DNA from: an uncultured Bacteroidota bacterium
GTDB taxonomy: Bacteria; Bacteroidota; Bacteroidia; Bacteroidales; P3
Length of the DNA: 39,457 nucleotides
Direction: 5' to 3'
Assembly: GCA_900545215.1 (NCBI GenBank)
Contig: UQXW01000015.1
Span: 1-39,457, forward strand
Below are positions 7,738 to 16,483 of this stretch, piece by piece. The stretch's first letter is position 1; every line of letters starts with the position of its first letter. The translations under genes were made by a program, and so were the position numbers. Under the pieces are notes generated by a model. It ran no database searches, was not told the DNA's origin, and saw only the letters and a program-made list of their open reading frames with translations.

Positions 7738-9294
7738 ATGTTGAAAAGGCTCGCAAAGGAATATTCGGATGTCTTTATCATCGTTTTGGCTGCGGCAGGC
7801 TTGGTTTTCTCCCATGCCCTTATGTCTTTCGCTTTGGCGTTTATGGCATTGAGATTTGTGTTTATAGACAAAAGCCGGTTCGTTGCTTGCAGGAAAGATG
7901 TATTGCTTGCTCTGCTTGCGTACTTTGCCCTGTTTCTTGCGGGAATGGCTTGGAGCGGCGATATGAATGAGGCTTTGAAGCAGCTCAACAAGAACCTTCC
8001 GTTTCTTATCGTGCCTTTGTACTTTTTCGCCATACCGTCTCTGAATCGTAAGTCCTTGATGTGTATATCGTTTTGCTCGATTGCTTTTCTTGTCGTTGCA
8101 AGTTGCATTGCTTTGATAAGGCTTTATTTCTTCGGTTTCGAGGATATACGTTCAGCTCTGCCTTTCGGCTCGCACATTCGTTTCGCTTTGTTCGTTTGCA
8201 CCGCCACGGGCTTTCTCGCAATCCGCCTTATGGAAAGATATAAGCAGGCAAGCGGGAAAGAAATCGGCATTTGCTTGGGCTTGATTGTTTATTTCATTGC
8301 TTATTTGGTGCTTTCGAGTTCGTTGACAGGCATTATGCTTCTGCTTATCGTCTTCATGCCGGTCTGTCTTTTCGTTGCGGCAAAACGAATGCCCAAAAGA
8401 ATTTTTTCTTTCGCTGTTTTGATTTTTTCTTTCGCCGTTTTGATTTTTTCTTTCGCCGTTTCATTTTTTGCATACGATTATTTCGTTCCGAAGAACGGCG
8501 AATGTGAAAACGGAATGATTGAAAACGGCTATTGTCATCAGGTCAACAATGAAACGATGCGGGAGAAGGAGAGAGCGGAAATGGTTGTGGGTTTGAAGAA
8601 ATACCTGAACATTGCTCCGGACAGTCTTTTCACCGATAAGGATTGCAAGTATGCTTTCACCGATATTGCAAGCCGTTATTTTGTCTGCAAGGGTTTGGCT
8701 CGCACTGCGGAGAATTGGAGCAGGTTGTCGCCAAGCGACCTCGATAACATAAGGAACGGTATTCCAAATCCGGTATATGCAAGCGGCAATCCTTTGAAAG
8801 TACGGATTTACAAGACGTTTTTCGAATTCGAAGCATACAGGAAATGGGGTAAAATCAAGGGTTCGTCCCTTGTTCAGAAGATTGAGCTTTGGCAAAAAGG
8901 TTCTCGGATTGTAGAAAAGGGCGGAAGGTGGCTCTTCGGCGTGGGAACGGGGGATTTAAGGCAGGAATTGAACAAGTCCCTGAAAGAAAGCAATTCGCAG
9001 TTGGCGGATTCCGGTCTCATGATACATAATCAATATCTGTCTATATTCATCACATTCGGACTTGTCGGCTGTTTGGTCTTTCTGTTCTTCATTATATATC
9101 CCGCATATAGGACAAAACTATACAAGAACGCCTTTTACGTATATTTCCTCGCACTTGTGTTGGTTTCAATGTTGAGCGAGGATACGTTGGACAACCAACA
9201 GGGAATAATGTTTTTCTGTATCATGAACTCCTTTTTCCTCTCCCGCAATATCGAAACCGACAAAAAGACTTACCTTTGCAGCAATGAACTTTGA
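7738..9294 (+). CDS. O-antigen ligase / Wzy-type polymerase-like membrane protein
   Basis: 518 residues. Roughly ten hydrophobic segments fill the N-terminal half. A large soluble domain (about residues 250-430) then has no membrane segment, and two or three helices close the protein. The motif pair GVGTGDLRQEL and HNQYLSIFITFGLVG is the signature of the O-antigen ligase/polymerase family (Wzy_C), which joins or polymerises surface glycan on lipid carriers. Residues 222-242 are three copies of IFSFAV(L/S), coded by a 21-bp tandem repeat in a membrane segment; this is unusual. The last 11 bases overlap the LolC/E-like gene. No strong promoter was found; the upstream gap is shared with arcC. 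Confidence 0.85.
   Translation: MLKRLAKEYSDVFIIVLAAAGLVFSHALMSFALAFMALRFVFIDKSRFVACRKDVLLALLAYFALFLAGMAWSGDMNEALKQLNKNLPFLIVPLYFFAIPSLNRKSLMCISFCSIAFLVVASCIALIRLYFFGFEDIRSALPFGSHIRFALFVCTATGFLAIRLMERYKQASGKEIGICLGLIVYFIAYLVLSSSLTGIMLLLIVFMPVCLFVAAKRMPKRIFSFAVLIFSFAVLIFSFAVSFFAYDYFVPKNGECENGMIENGYCHQVNNETMREKERAEMVVGLKKYLNIAPDSLFTDKDCKYAFTDIASRYFVCKGLARTAENWSRLSPSDLDNIRNGIPNPVYASGNPLKVRIYKTFFEFEAYRKWGKIKGSSLVQKIELWQKGSRIVEKGGRWLFGVGTGDLRQELNKSLKESNSQLADSGLMIHNQYLSIFITFGLVGCLVFLFFIIYPAYRTKLYKNAFYVYFLALVLVSMLSEDTLDNQQGIMFFCIMNSFFLSRNIETDKKTYLCSNEL
8401..8463 (+). repeat. Triplicated 21-bp in-frame tandem repeat
   Basis: Three head-to-tail units at 8401-8421, 8422-8442 and 8443-8463 differ only by GCT/GCC in the first and the final two bases of the third. 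Each codes for IFSFAVL or IFSFAVS. The core TTCTTTCGCCGTTTTG differs by one base from the right-hand module TTCTTTCGGCGTTTTG of the dispersed 57-nt element. Confidence 0.95.
9271..9278 (+). promoter_or_regulatory. -7 box inside the ligase gene, before the LolC/E-like gene
   Basis: TACCTTTG, only five bases before ATG 9284. If used, the transcript would begin at or within a base or two of the start codon. No -33 TTTG at the right spacing, so a chance match cannot be excluded. Confidence 0.4.
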
Positions 9295-10501
9295 GTTTTT
9301 CATAGCCAAAAGATTGCTTCGCCAAGAAGGCAGCACATACTCCCGTCCCATTGTGAGAATTGCAACGCTGAGCATAGCCTTATCGATAGCCGTCATGATT
9401 GTATCGGTCGGGGTGTTGAGCGGCTTCAAGAACCAAATCAAGGAAAAAATAACCGGTTTCACTTCCCATATACATATACAACCTTATTCCTTGGATATAA
9501 ACTCGTCGAATGAGGCATTCTCGCTTTCGGACGAGGATTTGAAGCATATTCGTAGGCTGCCGGAGGTGCGAACGGTGGAACCATATATATTGCAAGCAGG
9601 GGCGATAAAGACGAAGACCGATTTTCAGGGTGTGATACTCAAAGGGGTGGCAGAAGACTTCGATTATGCTTTCTTCAAAGAAAATCTCTGCGAAGGCAAG
9701 CTGCCGAACATCAAAGGCAATGCAGGTGCTGAAGCCCTTATTTCAAAAATCACGGCAGACAAAATGCAGTTGAAAACAGGGGATAAGTTGCGTGTTTACT
9801 TCTTTATCGACGGGCAATACAGGGTGCGGCCTTTCAAAGTGTCGGGAATTTATCAGACGGGTTTGGGAGACTACGACCAAAAATTCATGCTTGTATCGGC
9901 AGGAATGCTTCAAAGACTGAACAATATGGAAAGCAAGCAATACAACGGCTATGAGGTCGGACTGAAAGACTTCTCTTCGCTTGAAAAAACGGCAACCGCT
10001 TTATATCGTATTCTTCCGCAGGATAAAACGGTTTCAACCATAGACGAAATAGAGCCGGGCTTGTTTGCATGGCTTTCTCTCTTGGATTCCAATGTCGTTC
10101 TCATCATCATAATAATGACGTTGGTAACGATTACCGCAGCCTGTTCGAGTTTGCTTGTGATGGTTTTTGAACAGAGGGGCTATATATGCCTGCTTAAAAG
10201 CATGGGAGCGAGAACTCGCAGCATTGTAACCATATATCTTTATAAGGCTTGCTACATCATCGGCAAGGCAATGCTGCTCGGTAATGCGATTGCTCTGACC
10301 TTGGGGCTTATACAAAGCAAATACAAAATCATAAAGCTGGATAGGGAGAGTTATTACTTGGACAGCGTTCCTTTCGAGTTGAATTGGGTTGGCGTTATTG
10401 CCGTGAATATTGCCGTAATCATTGTTTGCACCGCCGCATTGCTTATCCCTGCACGCTCGATAGGCAGAATATCTCCCGCAGAGAACATCGATAGGAAATA
10501 A
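9284..10501 (+). CDS. LolC/LolE-like ABC transporter permease (FtsX family)
   Basis: 405 residues. It starts MNFEFFIAKRLLRQEGSTYS, then the first membrane helix with IVSVGVLSGFKNQIKEKITGF, the classic LolC/LolE N-terminal pattern. A periplasmic MacB-like domain (about residues 50-265) follows, then three C-terminal helices around residues 270-300, 320-345 and 365-390, ending ARSIGRISPAENI. Family members with LolD ATPase release lipoproteins from the inner membrane toward the outer membrane. No ATPase partner is adjacent. In Bacteroidota one such permease often serves alone as a homodimer (inference). It overlaps the ligase gene by 11 bases and is convergent with glyA across a shared terminator. 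Confidence 0.9.
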   Translation: MNFEFFIAKRLLRQEGSTYSRPIVRIATLSIALSIAVMIVSVGVLSGFKNQIKEKITGFTSHIHIQPYSLDINSSNEAFSLSDEDLKHIRRLPEVRTVEPYILQAGAIKTKTDFQGVILKGVAEDFDYAFFKENLCEGKLPNIKGNAGAEALISKITADKMQLKTGDKLRVYFFIDGQYRVRPFKVSGIYQTGLGDYDQKFMLVSAGMLQRLNNMESKQYNGYEVGLKDFSSLEKTATALYRILPQDKTVSTIDEIEPGLFAWLSLLDSNVVLIIIIMTLVTITAACSSLLVMVFEQRGYICLLKSMGARTRSIVTIYLYKACYIIGKAMLLGNAIALTLGLIQSKYKIIKLDRESYYLDSVPFELNWVGVIAVNIAVIIVCTAALLIPARSIGRISPAENIDRK

Positions 10502-10531
10502 AAAGCGGAACTGCATTGCAATTCCGCTTTT
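10501..10531. terminator. Bidirectional terminator between LolC/E-like gene and glyA
   Basis: The arms AAAAGCGGAACTGCA (10501-10515) and TGCAATTCCGCTTTT (10517-10531) pair with one mismatch around a minimal loop. The A/T ends give a U-run on either strand, suiting the two convergent genes. Confidence 0.88.
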
Positions 10532-10554
10532 TCCGTTTATCCTGAAAGTAATTC

Positions 10555-11835
10555 CTACCAAGCAAACAACGGTCTGTTTTCCATCATTGCGTTAACCTTT
10601 TTACGGGTTGCCTCAATCAAACTTTCGTTGTTTACATCCGATAGAACCGCATCAATCATCTCGACTATGGTTTCCATTTCGTCTTCCTTCAATCCTCTTG
10701 TCGTGATTGCAGGAGTACCGATACGGATACCGGAAGTTTGGAATGGAGAACGCGAATCGAAAGGCACCATGTTCTTATTGATGGTTATGTCCGCTTTCAC
10801 CAAAGTATTTTCAGCTACTTTACCGGTCAATTCAGGGAACTTGGTTCTTAGGTCTATCAACATAAGGTGATTGTCCGTTCCTCCGGAGATTACTTTGTAT
10901 CCTCTCTTGACGAATGCTGCTGCCATGGTACTTGCATTCTTTCTTACCTGCTTGATGTATCTTGCATAGTCTTCTGTAAGAGCTTCGCCGAAGGCTACGG
11001 CTTTTGCTGCTATGACATGTTCAAGCGGACCGCCTTGACAGCCGGGGAAAACAGCCGAATCCAAAACGGCACTCATCATCTTGATTTCGCCTTTCGGGGT
11101 TTTCTTGCCCATAGGGTTAGGGAAGTCTTTGCCCATAAGTATCATACCGCCTCTCGGTCCTCTCAATGTTTTGTGAGTGGTCGTTGTAACGATGTGGCAA
11201 TACTCGATGGCATTGTTCAACTCTCCTTTTGCTATAAGACCGGCAGGGTGTGAGATGTCGCCCATAAGGATTGCTCCAATCTCATCTGCCAAGGCTCTCA
11301 TTCTTTTCCAATCGAAGTCTCTCGAATAAGCACTTGCACCGCCGATTATCAATTTAGGCTTATGCTCTCTTGCAACCTTTTCCATCATATCGTAATCGAT
11401 GGTTCCGGTTTCTTCTTTCACTGCGTATGCAACTTGTTTGAAGTAAGTACCCGAGATGTTTACCGGCGAGCCGTGGGAGAGGTGTCCTCCGTGGTTCAAA
11501 TCCAATCCCATGAAAGTATCGCCCGGGTTAAGGCATGCAAAGAAAACGGCAAGGTTCGCCTGCGCTCCGGAATGCGGTTGAACGTTTGCCCAACATGCTC
11601 CGAATAATTGCTTTGCTCTGTCTATTGCCAACTGTTCCGATTGGTCGACTATCTGGCAACCGCCGTAGTAACGCTTTCCGGGATAACCCTCTGCGTATTT
11701 GTTTGTCATGACGCTGCCCATTGCTTCCATCACCTGATCCGATACAAAGTTCTCGGAAGCAATCAATTCAATACCTTTTGTTTGTCTTTCTCTTTCCTTC
11801 TGTATAAGGTCGAAGATTTGCGTATCTCTTGTCAT
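10555..11835 (-). CDS. glyA: Serine hydroxymethyltransferase
   Basis: 426 residues from ATG 11835 (MTRDTQIFDLIQKERERQ). Upstream extension to 11910 crosses the promoter and is rejected. SHMT hallmarks are IELIASENFVS, the NKYAEGYPGKRYYGGC substrate segment, SGAQANLAVF, and the PLP lysine in TTTTHKTLRGPRGG (Lys222). The C-terminus carries RIGTPAITTRG. The enzyme converts serine and tetrahydrofolate to glycine and methylene-tetrahydrofolate in the cytoplasm. It is a single-gene unit with its own -7 box upstream and a shared terminator downstream. Confidence 0.98.
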   Translation of the reverse strand: MTRDTQIFDLIQKERERQTKGIELIASENFVSDQVMEAMGSVMTNKYAEGYPGKRYYGGCQIVDQSEQLAIDRAKQLFGACWANVQPHSGAQANLAVFFACLNPGDTFMGLDLNHGGHLSHGSPVNISGTYFKQVAYAVKEETGTIDYDMMEKVAREHKPKLIIGGASAYSRDFDWKRMRALADEIGAILMGDISHPAGLIAKGELNNAIEYCHIVTTTTHKTLRGPRGGMILMGKDFPNPMGKKTPKGEIKMMSAVLDSAVFPGCQGGPLEHVIAAKAVAFGEALTEDYARYIKQVRKNASTMAAAFVKRGYKVISGGTDNHLMLIDLRTKFPELTGKVAENTLVKADITINKNMVPFDSRSPFQTSGIRIGTPAITTRGLKEDEMETIVEMIDAVLSDVNNESLIEATRKKVNAMMENRPLFAW

Positions 11836-11869
11836 AAGTTCAACATTTTTTCTGTGTACAATATGACTG

Positions 11870-11877
11870 CAAAGGTA
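11870..11877 (-). promoter_or_regulatory. -7 box for glyA
   Basis: TACCTTTG on the minus strand, 34 bases upstream of ATG 11835. No exact -33 TTTG. Confidence 0.72.
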
Positions 11878-12083
11878 GGAAATTATTTTGTATTTGCTCC
11901 TTTGGTACAAGGAAAATCAAAAACAGCTTTATTCACCATGCAGAAAAGGTCGGGAACATGCCTGCATCAACTTTCGGAAGAGTAAAAAAAGAGCGGGGGA
12001 AAACGCTTCGGAAAACAAACTGTTTGAAAGCATTGTCCGCAATCGCCAAGCAGCCGGAATCGAATTGCCGTTTCGGAAAATTG

Positions 12084-12140
12084 AAACGCCGAAAGAATTT
12101 TTTCAAACGCCGATTCATGAAATTCTTTCGGCGTTTTGTC
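12084..12140 (+). repeat. Dispersed 57-nt palindromic element, copy B
   Basis: The arms AAACGCCGAAAGAATTT (12084-12100) and AAATTCTTTCGGCGTTT (12120-12136) are a 17-bp perfect inverted repeat with a 19-nt loop holding the module AAACGCCGATTCATG. The frame from 12084 reads KRRKNFFKRRFMKFFRRFV. It lies about 250 bases upstream of glyA and far from any gene end, so a terminator role is unlikely here. Confidence 0.85.
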
Positions 12141-12921
12141 GCGGCGGAATGCCAAAGGAATATCAAAGAGGCAGCTTTGATATTCAGATGAAGCCTTTTG
12201 TGTGTTTTTCTTGCTGAAATCGAGTTCATAATCTTGGAAAGGAGGGAGGGTATATCATGAGCTTTTCATTGCATTGCGGGAAAGGAAAATATAGGTGGCA
12301 AAGAAACTGTACTCCAAGATGCCGACAAGAGTAAATAATTTTGTTTCTATAAGGAATAGAATGAAATCATACTTGAAGAATGAGACCGTCGGAATGGTAT
12401 GGAGTCTCTTTCTCAAAGAGTAGAAAAACCATGCTAAGTTCTATGTTGCCATTCTTATAAACCGAAGATGATGTTGAAAGTAATTGTATATCCTTATAAG
12501 AGCAGCATTTACTTCTGCTGTGAAACAGAAAACCTGTACAAATGCGATGTTCACTTTTCCCGACTATAAGAAACGGTGCAGTATAAGCATCAACTGCTTT
12601 TGCGGCAGTGCGGAGCGAGAAGCCGATGACAGGTTCACGCAACTTGTCGTATTATTATTCAAACAAGGCTGTATCATATTGGATTGGAAATATCGATGGT
12701 GCAAAGATGACAACCGGAACTGCTTTACGAAAGTATGTATAAGGCGTTTCATCTAATTGCTATTGTCAAGATTTATGAGATTTGCCTATTCTTGTCTTTG
12801 TAACAAGGCTTTTGTACTTGTAATTCTATTCTTTTTTTGAACCGGATACACTTGTCGGCAATGCCAATCACCTGAAAGCCACAATGGAGTTTTGTTGCAA
12901 TTCGGCAAATCAGGCAAAATA

Positions 12922-12951
12922 AAAAGAGGAGAACCGAAGCCCTCCTCTTTT
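12922..12951 (-). terminator. Intrinsic terminator of the T9SS cargo gene
   Basis: On the minus strand AAAAGAGGAG pairs with CTCCTCTTTT around a 10-nt loop, followed by TATTTT, 21 bases past the stop codon. Confidence 0.92.
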
Positions 12952-12972
12952 ACATTGTGTCTTGTATATGTT

Positions 12973-15900
12973 TTACTGAACTATGAGCTTAACTGTGTTA
13001 ACGCTTCCTTTCGTCAGCATTTGTATCATGTAAACTCCCTTATCCATTGAACGCAAATCGATTATTTGAGAGTGACTTCCCGCAGATTGGGTTCCTTTAT
13101 CCAAAGTGGAAATCAATCTTCCGTTCATGTCGTAGATGTTCATAACGACATTTGATGCCACTTTCAAGTTGTAGTTCAATGTAGTGCTGTTTGCGGCAGG
13201 GTTAGGGTAAAGATTGATGCTTGCCTCGCCATTGACTTTTACTTCATCAAGACCTACGTTAACCGGATCTTGCGGAGTTTGCAGGTTATCTCTGTTCATG
13301 AACAATCCCTTGCCGTAAGATGCTGCATAGATGGCTCCGGAATATTGTGTTCCTTCGAATACGTTCTCGGTTGCGTTGTTGCTTAGATATGTAGTGTAAG
13401 TAAGGGTTGGCAAGTTTGCGGTTTGTTGATACAAATCATAAATCGGAACATTAGGAATGCCGGCTACCTTGCTCCAAGAAGGAGTCGAGGCATTACGATT
13501 GCTTGTTTCGTAAAGTCCTCTGTCGGTTCCAACGTATGCCTTGGTGGAGAAAGCGTCCAAAAGTATGGTATAAGCAGGGCTGTCTTCCTCTCCGACAAGC
13601 AAGTCTGCCGTTTGAATATTTGCAACATCACCGGAAACATTGCTTACTTTCTTTACATTTGCGGTATTATCGAATCCGGAGAATGTGATGTAAGCAACAT
13701 CAGAAGAATTAGGTTCGTAAGCAATCGAAGAAATAAATCTGTTGAAGGTAGCCAAAGTATCGAGAGTGAAAGCGTTGGCATCATTCAATGAACCGTTGAA
13801 TCCACCGGAAGTGAACATATTTCCCAAATTGACATTGTTCAATCCGCTTATTCTAAGCAGGTCGCTTGTATTATCCATAATGTGATCGACAGAAATCAAC
13901 AGAGCATCTCCATCGGCGGATGCTGCCATTGCACGGATAGGGTTGCGATAAAGAGTCGCTTCATCGCCTGCCATGTGGTACAACTTAACCCATGGAAGTC
14001 CGTCTGCTGTTCTGTAGAACGTCTTTTTGAAGTTCATTATCTCCTTACATACGAACACTCCGTCTCCTGTGGCAACGAATAATCTTGATTGGATAGGATT
14101 AGGAACGCTTATAGTGGTATCGTCCGTAGGATTGAAATTCAAAACACCGCCTGTTGCTCCAAATCTGTCTGCGGTCAAGGTATAGAAGAACGGATATTCC
14201 AAACTGTTGCTTTCAACAAGGACTTTGTCTCCTTCCATTAAAGACTCACCTGCCCTAAATCTGATTACTTCCTCTCCTCTGAATATTCTGGTTGCATTAA
14301 TATCATCATCTTCTCCTGCCGCAACGACAAAAGTAAATTTAACCGAGTCTCTTGCTGCCTCAGGTGCGTTAAAGGTTTCCCACAACGTTATAGGTGAGAC
14401 AAAAGTGTAAGCTGAGGATCTCGTCATGTTAGGATTCATCAACATAGCCTCATCTGTACCGCTATGCCATGTTTGATCGTTGATTTCTATATAGTCATTA
14501 TCATCGCTATATGTTCTTGTCAATTCATTATATGCACGAGACATTATAAAAGGTTTGCGAATGCTTGGCTTGCTTCTGTATATGGCAGAACCGACAACCT
14601 CTGTACCAGTTTGTGCTTCCGAAGCGTAGGAATATTCACTTGTTGCAAAGTTATATCCTGTGCTGTTTGGAGACCACACGATGTCTGCTGATTTTTGCTT
14701 ATCGACAGATGGAGCTGCGATATAGTTGATTGCGTTGCTTTGTGCCGCACCCATTACGGAGCCGTCGACACCTACCGCTACATTATAGTATTGTGCGGAA
14801 ACCAAGCCTTTGTTTGCCGGTCTCCATGAGTAAGTTTGTGTTGCGTCCAAGGCATATACGAATATGCCGGCATCGGTTGATAAATATATTTTTGTGGAAT
14901 CCTCGGCTGTTTGAGGGTTTTCCTTGAACAATATGCTGTGAATATTCGGTGCAACATAGCTTCCGGAAGTCAAAGTGGCATAAGGAAAGGTTTGTGTTTC
15001 GGAATAGAATACGTCCGTTCCGTTTGCATCAAACAATCTTTGCAAAGTATTTCCTGCTATGTAGATGTATTCCTGTTCCATATCGTTTATGGCTATGGAC
15101 ATTGCCTCATTCATGCCGTATCCGAGGCTCATTGTGTTCGATGTCATCTTGTTTCCGAATCTCACATTGTCGGAAGTAATGTCGGTTTTGTACACTCCGT
15201 TGATGCTTCCATTGGCTGTGGCAACCAAAGCGTAAAGAACATTGTTGTTCTTTATTCCGAACGCAAGTTCGATTCTGCCGAATGCTTCTTCATTTCCTTG
15301 TGTCGAGAATGCAATGGCACGGAATTCCGTACCCTGTTCGTTGGAAGGCATTGCCACTGCGTAACCTGTTCCTTCGTTATATGCTATTGCAATTTTCCCG
15401 TCTCTGTTCACTTTAATATCTGTAACGTTCACGGCAGAAGCTCCGCCTATGTTTGCAGTCGTAAGGCTGTTGCCGTCCCAGATTTTCAATCCGCCGTACT
15501 TGGTTGCAATGTACAATTTGCCGTTTGCCCAAGCCAAGTCGTTGACAAAGCAAAACTCGTTTGTCAAATCGTATCTTGTTTCAGGTTGCGTGCCGGGAAT
15601 GAGTTCTGAAGAGAAACTGTTTGCAACGTATGCGTATTTTTCTTCATCGCTTGCAAGATTGGCTGCCCATTGAGCATTTCCTGTTGCAATCTTATACACA
15701 CCGTTTCCCGGAAGTCCTGCCTTACGGTTGTTTTGTCCTATGAACAATTCCTCATAGAAGCCTTCTCCCGTTCCGACATAAATCGTTCCGTCTTCACCTT
15801 GGGCTATAGAGGAAACTGCAAAACATTGACCATTGGAGAAATCGATTTCTCGCCAGTTGTTACCGCCATTTACGCTGACGAACAAACCGCCTCCGACACT

Positions 15901-16110
15901 TCCCGCATACATGACACCGTCATTGAACTTGTCAAAGATGATGGCACGAACACGTCCGGCAACATTATCAGGTCCTATGGACACCCAGCCTTTTGCCTCA
16001 GGCTCGTCGTTTTCCCCGTCCGTTGCCACAACAGGGGACGCTTTCATCGGTGCAAAAGCCCCGACAAGAAAGAAAACTGCTAAACTTAAGAGTAACTTTC
16101 TGCTTTTCAT
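12973..16110 (-). CDS. T9SS type A sorting-domain protein with beta-propeller repeats
   Basis: 1045 residues from ATG 16110 (MKSRKLLLSLAVFFLVGAFAP), a clear Sec signal peptide. The open frame reaches 16218 only by reading through the promoter. The N-terminal part has BNR/sortilin-like propeller motifs (GWVSIGPDNVAGRVRAIIFD, GVMYAGSVGGGLFVSVNGGN, IYVGTGEGFYE). The last ~80 residues are a Por/type 9 secretion C-terminal domain: INLYPNPAANSTTLNYNL, VVMNIYDMNGRLISTL, GVYMIQMLTKGSVNTVKLIV. The protein is therefore predicted to cross the outer membrane by T9SS, lose its tail and be released or attached to the surface. The ligand or substrate is unknown; no catalytic motif was recognised. It is a stand-alone unit with consensus promoter and terminator. 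Confidence 0.92.
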   Translation of the reverse strand: MKSRKLLLSLAVFFLVGAFAPMKASPVVATDGENDEPEAKGWVSIGPDNVAGRVRAIIFDKFNDGVMYAGSVGGGLFVSVNGGNNWREIDFSNGQCFAVSSIAQGEDGTIYVGTGEGFYEELFIGQNNRKAGLPGNGVYKIATGNAQWAANLASDEEKYAYVANSFSSELIPGTQPETRYDLTNEFCFVNDLAWANGKLYIATKYGGLKIWDGNSLTTANIGGASAVNVTDIKVNRDGKIAIAYNEGTGYAVAMPSNEQGTEFRAIAFSTQGNEEAFGRIELAFGIKNNNVLYALVATANGSINGVYKTDITSDNVRFGNKMTSNTMSLGYGMNEAMSIAINDMEQEYIYIAGNTLQRLFDANGTDVFYSETQTFPYATLTSGSYVAPNIHSILFKENPQTAEDSTKIYLSTDAGIFVYALDATQTYSWRPANKGLVSAQYYNVAVGVDGSVMGAAQSNAINYIAAPSVDKQKSADIVWSPNSTGYNFATSEYSYASEAQTGTEVVGSAIYRSKPSIRKPFIMSRAYNELTRTYSDDNDYIEINDQTWHSGTDEAMLMNPNMTRSSAYTFVSPITLWETFNAPEAARDSVKFTFVVAAGEDDDINATRIFRGEEVIRFRAGESLMEGDKVLVESNSLEYPFFYTLTADRFGATGGVLNFNPTDDTTISVPNPIQSRLFVATGDGVFVCKEIMNFKKTFYRTADGLPWVKLYHMAGDEATLYRNPIRAMAASADGDALLISVDHIMDNTSDLLRISGLNNVNLGNMFTSGGFNGSLNDANAFTLDTLATFNRFISSIAYEPNSSDVAYITFSGFDNTANVKKVSNVSGDVANIQTADLLVGEEDSPAYTILLDAFSTKAYVGTDRGLYETSNRNASTPSWSKVAGIPNVPIYDLYQQTANLPTLTYTTYLSNNATENVFEGTQYSGAIYAASYGKGLFMNRDNLQTPQDPVNVGLDEVKVNGEASINLYPNPAANSTTLNYNLKVASNVVMNIYDMNGRLISTLDKGTQSAGSHSQIIDLRSMDKGVYMIQMLTKGSVNTVKLIVQ

Positions 16111-16159
16111 AATGTATTCTCGTTTATTTCCAATTAAATCCACTATACGTTTAAGGTGG

Positions 16160-16190
16160 CAAAGGTACGAAAAAATCGCAATATCGCAAA
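16160..16190 (-). promoter_or_regulatory. Consensus promoter for the T9SS cargo gene
   Basis: On the minus strand TTTG (16187-16190), a 19-base spacer and TACCTTTG (16160-16167) match the Bacteroidota -33/-7 consensus fully. The 5' leader is about 45 bases. Confidence 0.88.
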
Positions 16191-16283
16191 ACAAGTATCG
16201 AAAAAACATCACAGTCATCTATTTCCTTTTTTCGCAAGGCAGAAATGACTTTTAAAACGATATTGTCTTTCAACGTCTTATCG

Positions 16284-16340
16284 AAACGCCGTTTGGATAA
16301 GACGGAACGGTGTTTCGATAAATTCTTTCGGTGTTTCATT
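16284..16340 (+). repeat. Dispersed 57-nt palindromic element, copy C (divergent)
   Basis: The most diverged copy. Its arms TTATCGAAACGCCGTT (16278-16293) and AACGGTGTTTCGATAA (16306-16321) pair with a single G-T wobble around a 12-nt loop. The right module is AAATTCTTTCGGTGTTTC. Length and frame match the other copies (KRRLDKTERCFDKFFRCFI). It sits between two promoters pointing away from it. Confidence 0.7.
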
Positions 16341-16426
16341 TTTCTCGATTGGCGTTTCGTTGGAATGAAAAGGAAATATGCCGTGAGAAAAATCCTTGTT
16401 GCTTTCGTAGAACGGTTATTGAATAA

Positions 16427-16458
16427 TTTGTTCCGTTTGAAAAACTTCGGTATTTTTG
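16427..16458 (+). promoter_or_regulatory. Consensus promoter for the histidine kinase
   Basis: TTTG (16427-16430), a 20-base spacer and TATTTTTG (16451-16458), 25 bases upstream of ATG 16484. Confidence 0.85.
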
Positions 16459-16483
16459 CAATCTGTTTTATGGAGGCAGCAAT

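Larger units (their letters stand above)
11836..12972. other. 1.1 kb intergenic region without a convincing gene
   Basis: Holds the glyA promoter, repeat copy B (12063-12140 with its left flank), and the terminator of the secreted protein gene (12922-12951). In between are short open frames: 25 codons at 12257-12334 after a purine-rich GGAAAGGAGGGAGGG; 33 codons at 12468-12569 (begins MMLKVIVYPYKSSIYFCC); and 90 codons at 12484-12756, with a protein-like tail DDRFTQLVVLLFKQGCIILD. None has a recognisable domain, and two overlap in different frames. They could be remnants of a decayed gene. No RNA gene was recognised. Confidence 0.5.
16111..16483. other. Divergent promoter region with repeat copy C
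   Basis: 373 bases between two divergently transcribed genes. It holds both consensus promoters (16160-16190 minus, 16427-16458 plus), with repeat copy C between them. The open frame 16245-16487 spans the repeat and the plus promoter and overlaps the kinase start, so it is not called as a gene. Confidence 0.7.

Noticed and set aside
7629..8108. 160-residue N-terminal extension of carbamate kinase
   Set aside because: It crosses the -7 box and runs antisense to the ligase gene. Carbamate kinases start at the MKKLAVVAFGGNA-type sequence.
12484..12756. 90-codon frame as a gene
   Set aside because: It overlaps another short frame in a different phase, lacks a recognisable domain, and has no promoter box. 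It is listed only as a possible remnant.
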